Source: CAYVBN01 sp964538565
Lineage (GTDB): Bacteria > Pseudomonadota > Alphaproteobacteria > Rhizobiales > Xanthobacteraceae
DNA length: 17,454 bases
Direction of reading: 5' to 3'
NCBI GenBank assembly: GCA_964538565.1
Contig: CAZIGW010000118.1
Coordinates: forward strand, 1 to 17,454
Of this stretch, positions 1 to 6,640 are shown piece after piece. Position 1 is the first letter of the stretch; every line of letters starts with the position of its first letter. The position numbers and the translations under genes are program-made. Under the pieces are notes generated by a model, which did no database searches, was not told the DNA's origin, and worked only from the letters and a program-made list of their open reading frames with translations.

Positions 1-853
1 TGGCGCGCACCACCAGCATCAGCGCCTGGCTGGCGCGGGGGCCGGGTCCCCACGAGATCAGCTTGCTCAGGTCGCCGGCGTCGGGACCGGGCCGCGCCGA
101 GCGCACCAGCGCGAGGATCGCCTCGACGACGGATTCGCCGACCGGCAGCCGCCGCACCAGCCGTTGGGCGGACATGAGGTCCTCGGCGGTCATCGCCGGG
201 CGCGGCTTCGTCTCCTCCGCGCCGGTGGTGTCGAACAGGATGCGCCGCTCGGCGTCGCGATCCGGATAGTCGACGTCGATCTGCATGATGAAGCGGTCGA
301 GCTGCGCTTCCGGCAGCGGATAGGTGCCTTCCTGCTCGAGCGGGTTCTGCGTCGCCAGAACGTGGAACGGCTTCGGCAGGTCATGTCGCGCGCCGGCCAC
401 CGTCACGTGCTGCTCCTGCATCGCCTGCAGCAGCGCCGACTGGGTGCGCGGGCTCGCGCGGTTGATTTCGTCGGCCATGAGGAGCTGGGCGAATACCGGG
501 CCAGGTATGAATCGAAAGCTGCGCTTGCCGCCGGGACTCTCTTCCAGCACCTCGGTTCCGAGAATGTCGGACGGCATGAGGTCGGGCGTGAACTGGATGC
601 GGCGCGCGTCGAGCCCGAGCACGACCCCCATGGTCTCGACCAGCTTGGTCTTGGCGAGGCCCGGGACGCCGACCAGCAAGGCGTGGCCGCCGGACAGGAT
701 CGTCACCAGGGCGTGTTCGATGACCGGATCCTGGCCGAAGATGACGGCGCCGATCGCGGTCTTGGCGGCGCGGACGTGGGCTGCGGTCGTCTCGGCGGCG
801 CGGACGATCATATCCTCGAGCTTTTCCAGCCCGTCCCCGCTCGACACTGCCAT
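1..853 (-). CDS. MoxR-family AAA+ ATPase (3' part beyond window)
   Basis: This is a MoxR-type AAA+ ATPase, a cytoplasmic chaperone-like family that often works with DUF58 and VWA-domain proteins encoded downstream. The 284 visible residues start at the ATG at 851-853, preceded by GAGGAG (860-865 on the complement) at good spacing. Walker A is GVPGLAKT (residues 62-69) and Walker B is LLMADEINRA (about 124-133). Further on are the family stretches LLQAMQEQHVTV and ATQNPLEQEGTYPLPEAQLDRF, the latter with the sensor 1 asparagine and arginine finger region. The family is usually about 330 residues, so only the last few dozen residues are missing past the left edge. The gene is divergent from the DUF1285 operon. 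The family is certain; the specific substrate cannot be told because the partner genes lie outside the window. Confidence 0.93.
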   Translation of the reverse strand, partial: MAVSSGDGLEKLEDMIVRAAETTAAHVRAAKTAIGAVIFGQDPVIEHALVTILSGGHALLVGVPGLAKTKLVETMGVVLGLDARRIQFTPDLMPSDILGTEVLEESPGGKRSFRFIPGPVFAQLLMADEINRASPRTQSALLQAMQEQHVTVAGARHDLPKPFHVLATQNPLEQEGTYPLPEAQLDRFIMQIDVDYPDRDAERRILFDTTGAEETKPRPAMTAEDLMSAQRLVRRLPVGESVVEAILALVRSARPGPDAGDLSKLISWGPGPRASQALMLVVRA

Positions 854-1059
854 ATGATGCTCCTCATGAACCGTTAAGGGCTGAACTTAGGATGCCGCCG
901 GCCACAAAGCTATGCAGAGGGTGCGCCGCGGACCCGCATTTATCGGCCGATTCCTCTCGTATGACCGCAAGTTACGCTATTTTCTTGGCACCGCGTTTGC
1001 GCCTGCGGAATCACGATCGCGCGAGCGAACTGCACGCCCATGCTACGCTAGGGTCAACC
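854..1059. promoter_or_regulatory. Divergent intergenic region, MoxR / DUF1285
   Basis: This 206-base gap separates two divergent start codons, so it must hold the promoters of both the MoxR gene and the DUF1285-to-cca operon. The stretch around 950-1010 is locally richer in A and T than its surroundings, as expected of promoter DNA. I could not identify a convincing -35/-10 pair on either strand. An open frame runs back from the DUF1285 start to about 892, but it lacks a ribosome binding site and resembles no DUF1285 N-terminus. Confidence 0.4.
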
Positions 1060-1659
1060 ATGGCCGACGAAGGGCGCACAAAAACAGGCGAATTCGAGAC
1101 CATCGTGGCTGCCGCCCGGCTAGCGAACGCGAACAGGCTCCCCCCGGTTCACCTCTGGAATCCGCCCGACTGCGGCGAGATCGACATGCGGATTGCCGCC
1201 GACGGCGCTTGGTTCTACCAGGGAACGCCGATCGGCCGGCCTGCGCTCGTGAGGCTGTTCGCTTCGGTGTTGAGGCGCGAAGGCGATCGGTATTACCTCG
1301 TCACCCCGGTGGAAAAGGTCGCGATCCGCGTCGACGACGCGCCGTTCCAGGCGGTGGAAATGAGGGTCGAGAGGAACGACGGGGGCCAGACGCTGCATTT
1401 CCGAACCAACGTCGAGGACTGGGTCGCGTGCGGACCCGGGCACGACCTGCGCTTCCGGCCGCAAGAGGCGGCGGGCGGGCTCAAACCCTATCTGCACGTC
1501 CGCAGCGGACTCTGGGCGAGACTCACGCGCAGCGTCTTCTACGACCTCGTCGATGTCGGCGAGGAGCGTACGCTCGACGGCAGGCGGATGTTCGGGGTGG
1601 CCTCGCGGGATGCCTTCTTTGCGATGATCGAGGCCGAGCGGCTGGAGGAATTGTCTTGA
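1060..1659 (+). CDS. DUF1285 domain-containing protein
   Basis: A 199-residue protein of the DUF1285 family, conserved in proteobacteria but without an assigned biochemical role. The diagnostic block follows the N-terminus: PPVHLWNPPDCGEIDMRI, then the GxWFYQGTPIGRPALVRLF segment and a YYLVTPVEKVAIRVDDAPF segment. The rest is a beta-rich soluble domain with no signal peptide and no membrane span. The ATG at 1060 was chosen because conserved sequence begins shortly after it; the frame is open back to 892, but that extension is not family-like. The Shine-Dalgarno match before 1060 is weak (GCTAGGG). The gene ends in TTGTCTTGA, and the next gene's TTG start overlaps this stop. The family is confident, the function unknown; operon position suggests only that it is co-expressed with the Nudix and tRNA-maturation genes. 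Confidence 0.88.
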   Translation: MADEGRTKTGEFETIVAAARLANANRLPPVHLWNPPDCGEIDMRIAADGAWFYQGTPIGRPALVRLFASVLRREGDRYYLVTPVEKVAIRVDDAPFQAVEMRVERNDGGQTLHFRTNVEDWVACGPGHDLRFRPQEAAGGLKPYLHVRSGLWARLTRSVFYDLVDVGEERTLDGRRMFGVASRDAFFAMIEAERLEELS

Positions 1660-2321
1660 CCATCAAGGTTGAAGCCGCCGCGGAAAATACGCCCGCCGCG
1701 GATTTCTTCGCCCGCGCGCAGACAAGGCTGGGATTGCGGGTGCCGCCCGGCCTGGTCGATCCGACCGTCGTGCCGGCCCGCGGCGACCATGACATCGATC
1801 CGGTGATGCGGGCGATCGCCGAGGTGCGGCCGATCCGGCCCGCCGCGGTCCTGGTGCCGGTGGTGGCGCGGCCCGAACCGACGGTGCTGCTGACCCAGCG
1901 CGCGGCGGCGCTGCCCGATCACCCGGGCCAGATCGCCTTTCCGGGCGGGAAGATCGAGAGCGGCGAGACGCCGCTCGACGCGGCGCTGCGCGAAGCCGAG
2001 GAAGAGGTTGCACTCGACCGCAGTCTGGTAGAGCCGATCGGCTATCTCGATCTCTACATGACGACGCTCGGCTACCGCATCGTGCCGACCGTGGCGCGCA
2101 TCTCGCCCGACTATTCCGTGGTTCCCAACCGCTCCGAGGTCGACGACGTTTTCGAGGTGCCGCTCGCGTTCCTGATGAGACCGGACAACCACCAGCGCCA
2201 CAGCCGCGACTGGAACGGGATGACGCGCACCTACTACGCCATGCCGTTCGGCGAACGGTACATCTGGGGCGTCACCGCCGGTATCCTGCGGAACCTGTAC
2301 GAGCGGATCTACGCGCGATGA
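1656..2321 (+). CDS. Nudix hydrolase, probable coenzyme A pyrophosphatase (NudL-like)
   Basis: A 221-residue Nudix hydrolase of the CoA pyrophosphatase branch, which splits CoA into phosphopantetheine and 3',5'-ADP. The CoA-type signature LLTQRAAALPDHPGQIAFPGG (residues 78-98) runs directly into the Nudix box: G98, E104, then REAEEEVAL (112-120) with the metal-binding glutamates E113, E116 and E117. The usual glycine of the box is alanine (A119). The start is inferred as TTG at 1656: GGAGG at 1644-1648 lies seven bases upstream, and TTGA overlaps the DUF1285 stop, implying coupled translation. No better ATG or GTG exists before the conserved N-terminal region. The stop overlaps the next ATG as ATGA. 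Substrate specificity is inferred from the motif. Confidence 0.88.
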   Translation: MTIKVEAAAENTPAADFFARAQTRLGLRVPPGLVDPTVVPARGDHDIDPVMRAIAEVRPIRPAAVLVPVVARPEPTVLLTQRAAALPDHPGQIAFPGGKIESGETPLDAALREAEEEVALDRSLVEPIGYLDLYMTTLGYRIVPTVARISPDYSVVPNRSEVDDVFEVPLAFLMRPDNHQRHSRDWNGMTRTYYAMPFGERYIWGVTAGILRNLYERIYAR

Positions 2322-2581
2322 TTCGTCCGATCTTCACCGAGCTCGCGTTGTTCCTGGCGCCGTTCGCGGCCTATGCGCTGTTTCTGTGGGCGACGCGCGC
2401 AGGCGTCCTCGAGCCCGCCGCCTGGACGCCGGCGCGGCTCGCGTGGCTGACGATCGCGGCGCTTGCCTTGATGGTCGGCAGTTTCGGATTTCTCGCGCAT
2501 TATTCCGGCGGGCCGCCGGGCTCGACCTACGTGCCGGCGCACGTCGAGAACGGCCGCTTTGGTCCGGGAAGCACCAAGTGA
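2318..2581 (+). CDS. Small two-span membrane protein, DUF6111 family
   Basis: An 87-residue protein starting with MIRPIFTELALFLAPFAAYALFLW, followed by a second hydrophobic stretch LTIAALALMVGSFGFLAHYSGG. This gives two probable membrane helices (about residues 8-25 and 43-63) and a short soluble C-terminus. It matches the conserved alphaproteobacterial DUF6111 family as I recall it; its function is unknown. The ATG overlaps the Nudix stop (ATGA), so it is almost certainly translated by coupling. Its TGA at 2579-2581 overlaps a GTG inside the first copy of a duplicated junction sequence described separately. Association with cca and the Nudix gene is positional and does not by itself imply a role. 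Confidence 0.8.
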   Translation: MIRPIFTELALFLAPFAAYALFLWATRAGVLEPAAWTPARLAWLTIAALALMVGSFGFLAHYSGGPPGSTYVPAHVENGRFGPGSTK

Positions 2582-2610
2582 GCGCAATTCCGAGAAGCAC
2601 CAAGTGAGCG
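2563..2610 (+). repeat. Tandem duplication at the DUF6111-cca junction
   Basis: Two 22-base copies, at 2563-2584 and 2589-2610, differ at one base and share the core GAAGCACCAAGTGAGCG. The period is 26 bases, which is not a multiple of three. Each copy holds a GTGA stop/start overlap: GTG at 2578 over the DUF6111 stop, and GTG at 2604 over a TGA that closes the frame opened at 2578. The simplest reading is a duplication of an ancestral single GTGA overlap. Confidence 0.85.
2578..2607 (+). other. Nine-codon minicistron bridging DUF6111 and cca
   Basis: The GTG at 2578-2580 overlaps the DUF6111 stop and opens a frame coding VSAIPRSTK, which stops at 2605-2607. That stop overlaps the GTG proposed as the cca start (2604-2606). 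If ribosomes reinitiate at 2578, this tiny frame would carry them to cca. It could equally be an untranslated by-product of the duplication. No independent ribosome binding site is visible in front of it. Confidence 0.35.
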
Positions 2611-3851
2611 AAGCCGCCGTTCATCGTCTCGACGCTCCCTGGCTGACGCGCGGATCGCTCGCCCGCCTGCTCGCGGTGCTCGACCGCGACGGGGAAGAGG
2701 CGCGGGTGGTGGGCGGGGCGGTGCGCAACGCGCTGCTCGGCCATCCGCCCGGCGACATCGACATCGCGACGACGGCCGTGCCCGAGGAGGTCGTCCGTCG
2801 CGTGAAGGCGGCGGGCTTCAAGCCGGTGCCGACCGGCATCGAGCACGGGACCGTCACGGTCGTGATCGACGCGCAGCCGTTCGAGGTGACCACGCTGCGC
2901 GAGGACGTCGAGACCTTCGGCCGCCGGGCCAAGGTCGCCTTCGGCCGCGACTGGAAGACGGACGCCGAGCGGCGCGACTTCACGATGAACGCGCTGTCGA
3001 TCTCGCCCGACGGCGCGGTGCACGACTACGTCGGCGGGCTCGCGGATCTGCGGGCGCGGCGCGTGCGCTTCATCGGCGATCCGGCGCAGCGAATCGAGGA
3101 AGACTATCTGCGCATCCTGCGCTTCTTCCGGTTCCACGCGGCCTACGGGCACGGCGCGCCCGACGCGGCGGGCCTGCATGCCTGCATCGTCGCGCGCGGC
3201 GGCCTCGACCGGCTCTCGCGCGAGCGCGTGCGGATGGAACTGCTCAAGCTGTTGCTTGCCCCGCACGCGGTCGCGACGCTCGCCGTGATGGCGGAGAGCG
3301 GATTGCTGGGCCCGATTCTCGGCAGCGTGCCGTTTCTGGCGAGCTGCGCCAACATGATCAAGGTCGAAGCGGCGCTCGGCGTCGAGCCCGATCCGATCCG
3401 GCGGCTCGGAGCGCTCGGCGTCTGGATCGTGGAGGACGCCGAGCGGCTGTGGCAGCGACTGCGCCTCTCGAACGTCGAGCACGCCCGGCTCGACAGCATG
3501 GCGGACCGATGGTGGCGGATGACTCCCGGCGACGGCGCCCAGGCCCTGCTTTACCGGCTGGGCCCGCAGCGCTTTGTCGACCGCGGGCTGCTCGCCTGGG
3601 CGCGCTCGTCGGCCGGCGCGGCCGATCGGGCCTGGCGCGAGCTGACGAGCCTGCCGTCCCGGTGGCGCGCACCGGGCCTGCCCATCAAGGCCGCCGACCT
3701 GATGGCGCGCGGAGTTGCGCGCGGCCCGCAGCTCGGTGCCGCCATGCGGGCGGCGGAAGACGCCTGGATCGCCGCCGGCTTTCCGACCGATCCGCGTTCG
3801 CTCGCGGGCATTCTGGACGCCGCGGCGAACCCGCATCGCGATCGTTCCTGA
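2604..3851 (+). CDS. cca: CCA tRNA nucleotidyltransferase
   Basis: A 415-residue class II CCA-adding enzyme that builds or repairs the 3' CCA end of tRNAs from CTP and ATP. The nucleotidyltransferase head shows GGAVRNALLG (37-46) followed by the catalytic GDIDIAT with D51 and D53. Then comes RRDFTMNAL (123-131), then EEDYLRILRFFRFHA (165-179) leading into the RNA-binding domain. The neck and body are complete, and the length is normal for alphaproteobacterial CCA enzymes. The GTG at 2604 is chosen because it overlaps the minicistron stop in the duplicated junction. The frame is also open upstream to 2559, which would add 15 non-conserved residues. The function is firm; the start is moderately sure. 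Confidence 0.93.
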   Translation: MSEAAVHRLDAPWLTRGSLARLLAVLDRDGEEARVVGGAVRNALLGHPPGDIDIATTAVPEEVVRRVKAAGFKPVPTGIEHGTVTVVIDAQPFEVTTLREDVETFGRRAKVAFGRDWKTDAERRDFTMNALSISPDGAVHDYVGGLADLRARRVRFIGDPAQRIEEDYLRILRFFRFHAAYGHGAPDAAGLHACIVARGGLDRLSRERVRMELLKLLLAPHAVATLAVMAESGLLGPILGSVPFLASCANMIKVEAALGVEPDPIRRLGALGVWIVEDAERLWQRLRLSNVEHARLDSMADRWWRMTPGDGAQALLYRLGPQRFVDRGLLAWARSSAGAADRAWRELTSLPSRWRAPGLPIKAADLMARGVARGPQLGAAMRAAEDAWIAAGFPTDPRSLAGILDAAANPHRDRS

Positions 3852-3875
3852 AGTCTCGGAAGGGGGCCGAACCAC

Positions 3876-4628
3876 GTGTCCGCTCTGGCCGATCTTTCGC
3901 TGGTCGAGCTCGCGCTGGTGGCCGCCATGGCGGTCTTCGCCTCGCTCGTCGGCGGCGTTGCCGGATACGGCACCGGGGCCTTGATGCCGCTGGTGCTCGT
4001 TCCCATCGTCGGTGCGGAGCCGGTCGTGCCGATCATCGCGATCTCGGCGCTGTTCACCAATCTCAGCCGCGCCCTGGCGTTTCGCGGGTCCGTCGACGTC
4101 CGGCGGACCATCATCGTGATCCTCGCCGCGATTCCGACCTGCATGCTCGGCGCCTGGGGCTATACCCGGCTCACCGGAAAGGGGGCGCTCGTCGTCATCG
4201 GCTCCATGATGATGGCGAGCATCCCGCTGCGACGGATCCTCGGCGCCCGAGGTTTTCGCCTGCGCGATCGCTATCTGGCTCTGGCCTCGTCGGGCTGGGG
4301 CGTGGTGGTCGGCGGCACCAGCGGTGCCGGAATCATTCTGCTGTCGCTGCTGATGGCCTCGGGGCTGGAGGGCGCCGGCGTGATTGCGACCGACGCGGCC
4401 GTGTCGGTCGTCATGGGCGTGGTCAAGACCGGCGTATTCGGCGTGGCCGGCGTGATCGGCGCCAAGGTCGTCGCCGTGGCCGTCCTCATCGGGCTTGCCG
4501 CCTTTCCGGGCGCGTTCCTTGCCAAGCTGTTGATTGCCCGCATGTCGCTTCACCTGCACACGGCGATCCTCGATGCCGTCGTGCTCGGCGGCGGAGCCGT
4601 GATGGCCGTCAGCGCCTTGCGGCACTGA
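3876..4628 (+). CDS. TauE/SafE-family sulfite exporter-type membrane protein
   Basis: A 250-residue integral membrane protein of the TauE/SafE (DUF81) family, linked in various bacteria to export of sulfite, sulfoacetate or other small organic anions. About seven or eight hydrophobic segments cover most of the length. The two-fold family pattern is visible as GGVAGYGTGALMPLVL (26-41) and GGTSGAGIILLSLLM (146-160). The GTG at 3876 is the likely start, with AGGGGG at 3861-3866 upstream. It follows cca by 24 bases on the same strand and probably belongs to the same transcript. No sulfur-oxidation or taurine genes are nearby, so the substrate cannot be inferred from context. Confidence 0.85.
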   Translation: MSALADLSLVELALVAAMAVFASLVGGVAGYGTGALMPLVLVPIVGAEPVVPIIAISALFTNLSRALAFRGSVDVRRTIIVILAAIPTCMLGAWGYTRLTGKGALVVIGSMMMASIPLRRILGARGFRLRDRYLALASSGWGVVVGGTSGAGIILLSLLMASGLEGAGVIATDAAVSVVMGVVKTGVFGVAGVIGAKVVAVAVLIGLAAFPGAFLAKLLIARMSLHLHTAILDAVVLGGGAVMAVSALRH

Positions 4629-4673
4629 CGGGCCGACTGCCAATCAACGTCCCGGTTTTGGCGCAGATCTCGC

Positions 4674-4696
4674 GGCCGCGTGCGCGCCTCGCGGCC
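4674..4696. terminator. Hairpin between convergent genes (possible terminator)
   Basis: A perfect seven-base stem, GGCCGCG paired with CGCGGCC around a nine-base loop, lies between the ends of the TauE/SafE gene (4628) and the DUF2158 gene (4749), which converge. Position and symmetry fit a bidirectional terminator. There is no T-tract on either side, so it is not a textbook intrinsic terminator. Confidence 0.35.
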
Positions 4697-4748
4697 TGAT
4701 CGGCGGCGCGTCGAGAGAAGCGCGGGCCCGCAAGCGCCAGGCCGGCGG

Positions 4749-4928
4749 TCAGTCGTCCTCGAATTCGACTTCCTCGAGCAGAGCCTTGGCGAAGACGTGG
4801 GTGCGGAATTCCTCCTGCGTGGCGGCGTACCAGATGCACGTCACCCGGTCCGCATCGTCGATCTCGACGACGGTCATCACGGGGCCACCGGACTTGAGCT
4901 GCACGGTGTCGCCGATGCGGTAATCCAT
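4749..4928 (-). CDS. Small DUF2158 (YodC-like) protein
   Basis: A 59-residue protein beginning MDYRIGDTVQLKSGGPVMTV, then VEIDDADRVTCIWY and a Phe/acidic C-terminus ending EFEDD. The opening xxGDxVxLKSGGPxMTV followed by CxW is the hallmark of the DUF2158/YodC family, small SH3-like beta proteins of unknown function. The ATG at 4926-4928 (complement) has GGGAG a few bases upstream on the minus strand. The gene stands alone, convergent with the TauE/SafE gene and downstream of the polyacidic protein on the same strand with a 174-base gap that contains a hairpin. Confidence 0.85.
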   Translation of the reverse strand: MDYRIGDTVQLKSGGPVMTVVEIDDADRVTCIWYAATQEEFRTHVFAKALLEEVEFEDD

Positions 4929-5043
4929 TTGTCTCCCGCTCCATCGACAATTCGAAACGACAGCCCACCCGCCGGCGGCATTGGCCCCGGCCGAGCCGCC
5001 TGCCGTCGAGTTGATCAGAATGTCTGCGTTTGCCGGCTCTCAG

Positions 5044-5064
5044 GCAGCGCGCGGCTGGCGCTGC
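5044..5064. terminator. Hairpin downstream of the polyacidic-tail gene
   Basis: A perfect seven-base inverted repeat (GCAGCGC / GCGCTGC, seven-base loop) lies about 40 bases past the stop of the minus-strand polyacidic gene. It could end that transcript before the DUF2158 gene. It is GC-rich but lacks a following T-run, so the terminator reading is tentative. Confidence 0.3.
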
Positions 5065-5102
5065 GCGATTGCTGCTCGGCGGCCGCCGGCTTGTCCGCTG
5101 GC

Positions 5103-5450
5103 CTATTCGTCCTCGTCGCCTTCGTCCTCGTCCCCTTCGCCGTCGTCGTCTTCATCCTCGTCGCCGTCGTCATCCTCCTCGTCATCGTCCTCGTCCTCGT
5201 CGTCATCATCCCCGTCGTCTTCCTCGTCCTCGTCGTCTTCGTCCTCGTCGCCGTCGGTCGTGGCGAGAACTTGGCAGCGGCCGGCCTCGTCTCGCGGCCG
5301 GAGCGGAGCGACGCCTGCCGCTGTTTCGACCCCGAGGATCGCCGTCTCGCCAAAGCACAGTCGGACCAGACCCTCGGTCGAGAGGTCGGCATGCCGGGCG
5401 AGGCGGCTGCTCGATTTCAATGCGGCAATCTCTGCGGCTGTGATCCCCAT
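5103..5450 (-). CDS. Hypothetical protein with polyacidic C-terminal tail
   Basis: A 115-residue protein of unknown function. Residues 1-65 form a normal-looking N-terminal domain (MGITAAEIAALKSSSRLARH, then LVRLCFGETAILGVETAAGV). Residues 66-115 are nothing but Asp (28), Glu (16) and Gly (6), a tail with a net charge near -44. The ATG at 5448-5450 is preferred because AAGGAG sits six bases upstream; another ATG at 5454-5456 abuts that site directly. The tail is encoded by runs of GAN triplets that look prone to slippage. Reading the complement of this repeat gives false poly-Ser or Leu/Val frames. The tail resembles charged tails that bind cations, basic proteins or RNA-binding partners, but no role can be assigned. 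It may be free-standing between hemF and the DUF2158 gene. Confidence 0.72.
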   Translation of the reverse strand: MGITAAEIAALKSSSRLARHADLSTEGLVRLCFGETAILGVETAAGVAPLRPRDEAGRCQVLATTDGDEDEDDEDEEDDGDDDDEDEDDDEEDDDGDEDEDDDGEGDEDEGDEDE

Positions 5451-5727
5451 GGCCATCTCCTTGCATTTCGGACTGGAGCGGTGACGCTCCTCGATGATAG
5501 CGCGATCGCGGCCAACTGATGGCCGGTCATGTGGATAATCGGAAATTTTGTCCGTGTGTGTTCTCCGGTCGGCCTGCCACCCCATGAGCATGAACACGCC
5601 CGGCCCGGCGATGCTTCCAGCCGTGCCCGGAATTCGGGAGATTTCTCCTTATCTGCGAAACGTCTCTTTTCTGCGACACGCGCCGAAAGATCCTCGGCAA
5701 AGCTGCTCGCCGAACCAGCGCCCGTGC

Positions 5728-6630
5728 TTAGGGCCACTTCGCCATCGGGGGCATCGAGGAGAGAATCGACTCGACGTTGCCACCCGTTCGCAGCCCGAAC
5801 ACCGTGCCGCGGTCGTAGAGCAGATTGAACTCCACATAACGTCCTCGGCGCACGAGTTGTTCCTCGCGTTCGCGCTCGCCCCACGGCGTATGCATGTTTC
5901 GCCGCACCAGCTCGGGATAGACGCCGAGGAACGAGCGGCCCACCGCCTGCGTGAAGGCGAAATCGGCGTCCCAGCTTCCGGAGTCCAGCCAGTCGTAAAA
6001 GATGCCGCCGATCCCGCGCATCTCCTTGCGATGCCTGAGATAGAAGTACTCGTCGCACCACGCCTTGTATTTCTCATAGGGTGCGACCGCCGCATGGGCG
6101 TCGCAGGCGGCGCGCATGGCCGCGTGAAACGCCTGCGTATCGGGATCGCTCTGGGTCCGGCGCGCTTCGAGCACCGGCGTCAGATCGGCGCCCCCGCCGA
6201 ACCAGGCGCGCGTGGTGACGACGAAACGCGTGTTCATGTGCACCGCCGGAACATGCGGACTCTGCATGTGAGCGATCAGCGAGATGCCCGATGCCCAGAA
6301 TCGCGGGTCGTCCTCGGCGCCCGGGATGTCCTTGCGGAACTCGGGGGCAAATTCGCCGAAGACCGTCGACACGTGCACGCCGACCTTCTCGAACAGGCGG
6401 CCCTTCATCATCGCCATGACGCCGCCCCCGCCGGGGGCGCCGCCGTGGTCGGTGCGCTCCCAGGGCGTGCGCACGAAGCGGCCCGGCCGGTTTCCGAAGA
6501 GACTCGCCGGCGCTTCGTCCTCGAGCGATTCGAAGGCGGCGCAGATCTCGTCGCGCAATCGTTCGAACCAGGCGCGCGCGCGCGACTTGCGGGCGTCGAG
6601 GGTCGCAGGATCGGGCAGGGGCGAAGGCAT
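5728..6630 (-). CDS. hemF: Oxygen-dependent coproporphyrinogen III oxidase
   Basis: HemF oxidatively decarboxylates coproporphyrinogen III to protoporphyrinogen IX with O2, a late aerobic haem step in the cytoplasm. Conserved blocks appear in order: GGGGVMAMMKGRLFEKVGVH (67-86), SPHVPAVHMNTRF (124-136), RAWFGGGADLTP (141-152), YEKYKAWCDEYFYLRHR (185-201), GIGGIFYDWL (206-215) and the C-terminal EFNLLYDRGTVFGL followed by RTGGNVESILSSMPP. The product is 300 residues, full length for the family. The ATG at 6628-6630 is preferred; an in-frame TTG at 6637-6639 would add three residues, and neither has a strong Shine-Dalgarno. It begins 10 bases after trmL on the same strand, so the two are probably co-transcribed. 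Proximity to the cytochrome bc1 genes makes sense metabolically, since those need haem. Confidence 0.95.
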   Translation of the reverse strand: MPSPLPDPATLDARKSRARAWFERLRDEICAAFESLEDEAPASLFGNRPGRFVRTPWERTDHGGAPGGGGVMAMMKGRLFEKVGVHVSTVFGEFAPEFRKDIPGAEDDPRFWASGISLIAHMQSPHVPAVHMNTRFVVTTRAWFGGGADLTPVLEARRTQSDPDTQAFHAAMRAACDAHAAVAPYEKYKAWCDEYFYLRHRKEMRGIGGIFYDWLDSGSWDADFAFTQAVGRSFLGVYPELVRRNMHTPWGEREREEQLVRRGRYVEFNLLYDRGTVFGLRTGGNVESILSSMPPMAKWP

Positions 6631-6640
6631 GCGCGCCAAT

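Noticed and set aside
892..1059. Upstream in-frame extension of DUF1285
   Set aside because: The 56 extra residues lack family similarity and a ribosome site, and they would use up most of the divergent promoter region.
2334..4643. Long minus-strand open frame (about 770 codons) antisense to Nudix, DUF6111, cca and the exporter
   Set aside because: It has highly biased Arg/Gly/His/Asp composition, no domain and no ribosome site, and the opposite strand encodes well-recognised proteins. High GC content keeps antisense frames open by chance.
5044..5064. Possible CRISPR or direct-repeat array in the low-complexity 5100-5265 region
   Set aside because: The repeats are simple triplets in frame with an acidic coding tail, with no spacer structure.
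4680..5519. Plus-strand frames with poly-Ser or Leu/Val-rich stretches that mimic a membrane protein
   Set aside because: They are the complement of the GAN triplet run encoding the acidic tail. The minus-strand frame has an AAGGAG ribosome site and a normal N-terminal domain, which the plus-strand frames lack.
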